This document shows, piece after piece, positions 60,290-64,000 of a stretch of 64,000 nt of DNA; position 1 is the stretch's first letter; each line of letters begins with the position of its first letter. The notes beneath the pieces were generated by a model. The model saw only the letters and a list, made by a program, of their open reading frames with translations. It did not search any database and was not told where the DNA came from. The translations under genes and the position numbers were made by a program. Origin of the DNA: Lyophyllum atratum (taxonomy: Eukaryota; Basidiomycota; Agaricomycetes; Agaricales; Lyophyllaceae); NCBI GenBank assembly GCA_014905825.1, contig JACGCN010000018.1:62001-126000 (forward strand), given 5' to 3'.

Positions 60290-62910
60290 ATATATAGAGC
60301 AATGACTAACCTACGATGTAATTGTGTCCAATATTGAAATGCCAGCAGTTAGATGAATTCTGTTCCATGCTACCACACCTCTCGATCGACTAGACTATCA
60401 TTAGCCGTCGAACATATCGGGCTTTATATCTTCATGCAGAGGTGCCGATGTTTAGGACATCTGCGTCATGTGAGGCTTACTGGGCGCCGTGATCTAATAG
60501 TCGCAAATAATCAAACACTTTCTGTTCCCAATATGTATCTACCCTTGTTGCTGCGTATGAGCTTTATTTTGAGCGTATAATTTGAGGTTGAGGTTGATAG
60601 ATGCGCGACGTGGCGATTGAGAGCAAAAAACTGCTGACCAAGTAAACCTCGCGAGGCTCTAGAATAGAAACAGATTCCAATCACGATATGCGCATTCTTA
60701 AAGCCTTGTACTTGAGGGGCAAACTTCATGACTGAGCAGGTACGGGAGTGCCACCAAATGAGCACACTCGAAGAGCTTAACCACCGATATTGAATGATCC
60801 TCTACCACATACATGACGACATAGAGCCATCGAGGATTATCAGTCTTCCAAATATGAGAGACTTCCCGATCGGGCACGCGTTGTTTGGTCATGATTTTGC
60901 CTATTGTTGGCAGGTGATGTTTGGGCTCGGAGTCTGACCTCAACCTGAGCTCGTCATCCTACAGTCATCCTACTCCTCCTCGTTTAACTCTCCTCCAGCC
61001 TGCCACCGCTCGCGATGTCTCTACTGGCCTCTGGAATCTTTTAATCGACTGGGGTGGACCCAGTTACAGTGTTTTGTTCGTCAAAGGAGGTTCAACAAAG
61101 TCCAGACTGAATCCCACTTGCCAAGTGAATGTGCCGCTAGGATTGGTAGCGCGATCGTCGGTCTCTAGATCACGGTATACTCTCAGAATAATAACCGATT
61201 ACTTCTACTGTCAGGCTGTCATGATCCATGGGTTTAATGCTCAAGTATGCTGCGATCGACGATGAGCCGTCACAAACTCAACAGCCTAGTCCGCCCTCCT
61301 CGATCGGCATGACCTCTAACCATCTGTCAGTCGCTCCAACGTGAAATGCTCTGATTCTGGAAGAAAGGACGTATCATGCCCGAAATCGAGGGCGGTTGTT
61401 AAGAATGAGGTGAACGTCAATTGTGGAAGCCGTGGTGAGTATCTCAACTCCTGCAGCTATTTGCGACCAATAACCCCTAAAACTTCAGATGCTGTCAAAG
61501 CAAAACTTGAGATAGCAGCTCGGTGTTCGCAGTAGACAGTGCCACCGCCAACGATCGGAGGCCATCGCACTCGCCGTTGAGGGTGGCAGTAACGGCAGCC
61601 AGAAGGCGACAAGCACTGTTAACTGTCGTCACAGTTATCCCGTTCTTGAGGGACGTGTGATCCTCGTGTCTTTCAAGAGACGAGACACGAAAGTAAATTC
61701 AATTGCCGGTATGTCAGTGACACGTTCATTGCCTAATCCAGGAAACGTGTAAAATTCCAACATGCGTACATGGCCCTGCGTTCTCCCGCTAGCTCTGCAC
61801 TCATCGCACCTTATGCGCAGTCCAATAGTTGTCGGCCACGCCATTCGACAACGAAGCCGTCATGATTTTCTATACGAACTGGGTGGGAGTAACCTTCATG
61901 TCGAAGAGTAAGACCGTGACAACAGATGGCGCAGCAACTTTGCGTTACATGAAGGGGACACTTATCCTTCATTAGCTTCAGCGTATGCTTAATGGCTATG
62001 GGTAAGCTCCCTGCCTACTTTTGGATTGGTACTCGTTAATACTATTGTTCCCGTAGACAAAATTTGCTTGTAACCTTCAACGTTTTCACCAATCGCACTC
62101 ACAGTCTTCAGTAAGTACATGTATTTGACCGTAGAGTGTACGATATTGACCGACGTCTAGCGAAGGGAGTCAATCGGGCCTCTCAGGCCGCCACTTCTGT
62201 GTCACTCTGCGTTTGAGTGAATGCGTCCCATGAATCCCTAAGCGGCAAGCCTAGGATCCGACGACCAATCACAAGCCTGGGTCTTTCTTCCACTTACTCC
62301 ACAAGGCACCCTATTGCACGCAAGGGTGCGTCCGAATCGCCGTTTTTGCGTGCAAAAGCATGCGAAATGGCATGGGCTCCTCTCGCATGACGTCTCTTGG
62401 GCATCTCCTTATTATGATTCTCAAGCTTGGGCTACTTGGCTCACCTCGGAGTCTCAGATATCTTAGGCTTTTACCCGTCATGTTTGCTGGTTTTCTCGCT
62501 CCTTTCCCTCATGAATACAAACGATGTTTCATGCGGTAATCCGTTGGTCGTGGCACCTGAATTTTTACGGGTTTCTTTCTCGTGTTTTATATCCTTCCAC
62601 CTCGCCTTATTGCGCGTGTACGAACATTCTCACTTAAACCCACCCTCTGGAACGCTATATTGAGCCTTTTGAAGCTTGGTTCCAATCTCCATCGCTGGAG
62701 GTCCGCTGCGACGCAGGAAATTGAAGGCATACCTGGGCTATGATGTCGATGACAAATAGCTGCTCCTCGGAGCCTCTGAAACTCAAGGTCGTACTAAGGA
62801 GCCTCCAGCCTCCTTTCTTCCACAGACCTCCTCGCACCCCTTTATGGGATTTCATCTTGCAGGCGGCTTTTGTATTCCGTGACTAGGTAAAGGGGCGGGG
62901 TTTCTTATAC
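60290..62910. other. 2.6-kb stretch without a recognised gene
   Basis: Longest gene-free region of the window. Short frames on both strands (for example plus 60921-61265, minus 60943-60698) have no motif or exon chain. Repeats were not seen. Confidence 0.5.
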
Positions 62911-62917
62911 TATAAAA
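62911..62917 (+). promoter_or_regulatory. TATA box of the DUF5648 gene
   Basis: TATAAAA 62 bp before the start codon at 62973, in a short GC-poor stretch after a G-rich segment. Confidence 0.55.
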
Positions 62918-62972
62918 ACTGTATGATCTCCTTGCCAAAGACTCATCTTCCAACCCCGGAACATCTACAGTC

Positions 62973-63560
62973 ATGAAGTTTACCAGCTTCGCCATTTCTT
63001 CTGTCCTTACCGCCTTTTGTGTTCTTTCAGTTCGTGGCCTTTAGTTTCTTCTCTACCTACAGCGGCATACTTATCTATCCTTCCAGGTGCACGCTCAGGG
63101 TGCTCCTCAGCGCTGCGCCGACCCCAGGCAGGCTACTCCATGGTACCGCTCGTTCAAAGCCAACGTCGTCGATCATTTCTACACCGCTAGCCGCACCGAA
63201 TGGCTGAACTCGATCAATGCCCTTGGGTACCGCAACGAGGGTATCGCTGGCTACGTCTTCCGGAACCAGCAACCCGGCACAGTTCCTTTCTATCGTGATT
63301 ACAACAGCCAAAGGACCGATCATTTCTACACCAGGAGCCTTCAAGAAAGCCGCAATGCTGTAATGTCGCTTGGTTACACCGCTGAGGGTATCACAGGTTG
63401 GATCTACCCCACCGCTTCCTGCGGCGGCGTCCCCTTGTACCGTCTATTCAATTCAGCCCGTTTCGACCACTTCTACACAACCTCCGTGGCCGAGCGCAAC
63501 TCCGCTCTCAACAATGGGTATAATAACGAGGGTATCGCTGGTTATATCCTCCCTTACTGA
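62973..63560 (+). CDS. secreted DUF5648 repeat protein
   Basis: Exons 62973-63029 and 63087-63560 encode 176 residues. The signal peptide (MKFTSFAISSVLTAFCVLS, then VHAQG) is split by the intron right at its end. The mature part is three repeats of about 45 residues, each with an aromatic F/Y-R, a DHFYT motif (VDHFYTAS, TDHFYTRS, FDHFYTTS) and an E-GI-GY/W close (NEGIAGYVF, AEGITGWIY, NEGIAGYIL). This is the DUF5648 repeat found in secreted fungal and bacterial proteins, probably a beta-propeller-like fold; its activity is unknown, and carbohydrate binding is only a guess. Confidence 0.85.
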
Positions 63561-64000
63561 GCCATTCGGTGGGCATCTTTTCTCGTTCACTTCTCGACTT
63601 TCCGCTGACCGTTTCGTCGCTTTTAGTTCTCGGCCTTATCCACCCCGCTCCCTTTTTCGGTCACTTCTCGACTTTCCTGACCTTTGGTTTGCGCTTACGA
63701 TTCTCAGCCTCAGCGCCACTCGTTATCCACCCCACTCATTAAATCTACTGAAAATTCCCCTCCTTACCGCATTTGTATCACAACGACAAAAACCTGTCTA
63801 TGCAGTAACAGGGAATATTCGTTTAAAGTTGAACAGAGGGGCTTTTGAGCACAGTCATTTTCCTGAACAGTTCCGATCCCACAACGCACCTCAGTGGAAG
63901 CGCGATCAAGCCTTTCTACATTGCAATGTGAATTGCTTCGACTTGGTGGTTACCGCTGATTGCCAAGATGTCATGACGAACAAACATAATCGGTCTAGAA
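63561..64000. other. 3' flank, nothing recognised
   Basis: Pyrimidine-rich sequence after the DUF5648 gene with a loose duplication (two copies of a TCACTTCTCGACTTTCC segment near 63587 and 63661). No further gene starts before the window edge. Confidence 0.45.

Overview
The window is nuclear DNA of a filamentous basidiomycete, most likely an agaricomycete (wood- or litter-decay type). Evidence: genes are cut by many 45-70 bp GT-AG introns, both strands are used, and the gene content is typical of that class: a TET/JBP-like dioxygenase, an intron-rich hAT transposase, an F-box family expansion, a DUR3-type urea transporter, a Ser/Thr-rich single-pass membrane protein and several plant-cell-wall hydrolases. 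No rRNA, tRNA, CRISPR array or prokaryotic operon was seen.

Layout. (1) 0.3-5.4 kb, minus strand: a three-exon TET/JBP-family gene followed by a hAT transposase gene, a transposon-rich edge. (2) 7.6-9.5 kb: a small unknown three-exon gene and a low-complexity acidic/proline-rich gene whose reading frame moves several times. (3) 9.9-24.7 kb: six F-box-like paralogues (types A, B, C, D). Two A copies lie in a segmental duplication, two B copies are in tandem, and C and D are head to head. An Iml2/TTC39-type TPR gene sits between the A copies. Next to copy A1 an 815-bp AT-rich fold-back element with a TAA target duplication is inserted at the edge of the duplicated block. (4) 25.3-36.4 kb: a GFA/CENP-V fold zinc enzyme, a secreted tannase/feruloyl esterase, an LRR-like protein without F-box, a DUR3-like transporter and a Ser-rich hypothetical protein. 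(5) 37.6-48.6 kb: a carbohydrate-use region with a secreted GH16 glucanase, an MFS sugar transporter next to an intracellular GH51 arabinofuranosidase, and a GH134-type mannanase. (6) 49.2-63.6 kb: a zinc-finger-like protein with an internal 42-residue duplication, a TypA/BipA GTPase with a presequence, a membrane-anchored protein, a second GH16 glucanase and a secreted DUF5648 repeat protein.

How the genes fit together: tannase/feruloyl esterase, GH51, GH134 and the two GH16 enzymes act on hemicellulose side chains, mannan and beta-1,3/1,4-glucans, and the sugar porter beside GH51 would take up released sugars. The F-box set looks like a fast-evolving local family. Exon borders were placed by eye from splice signals and family consensus; for many of the genes the spliced lengths were checked to be a multiple of three.
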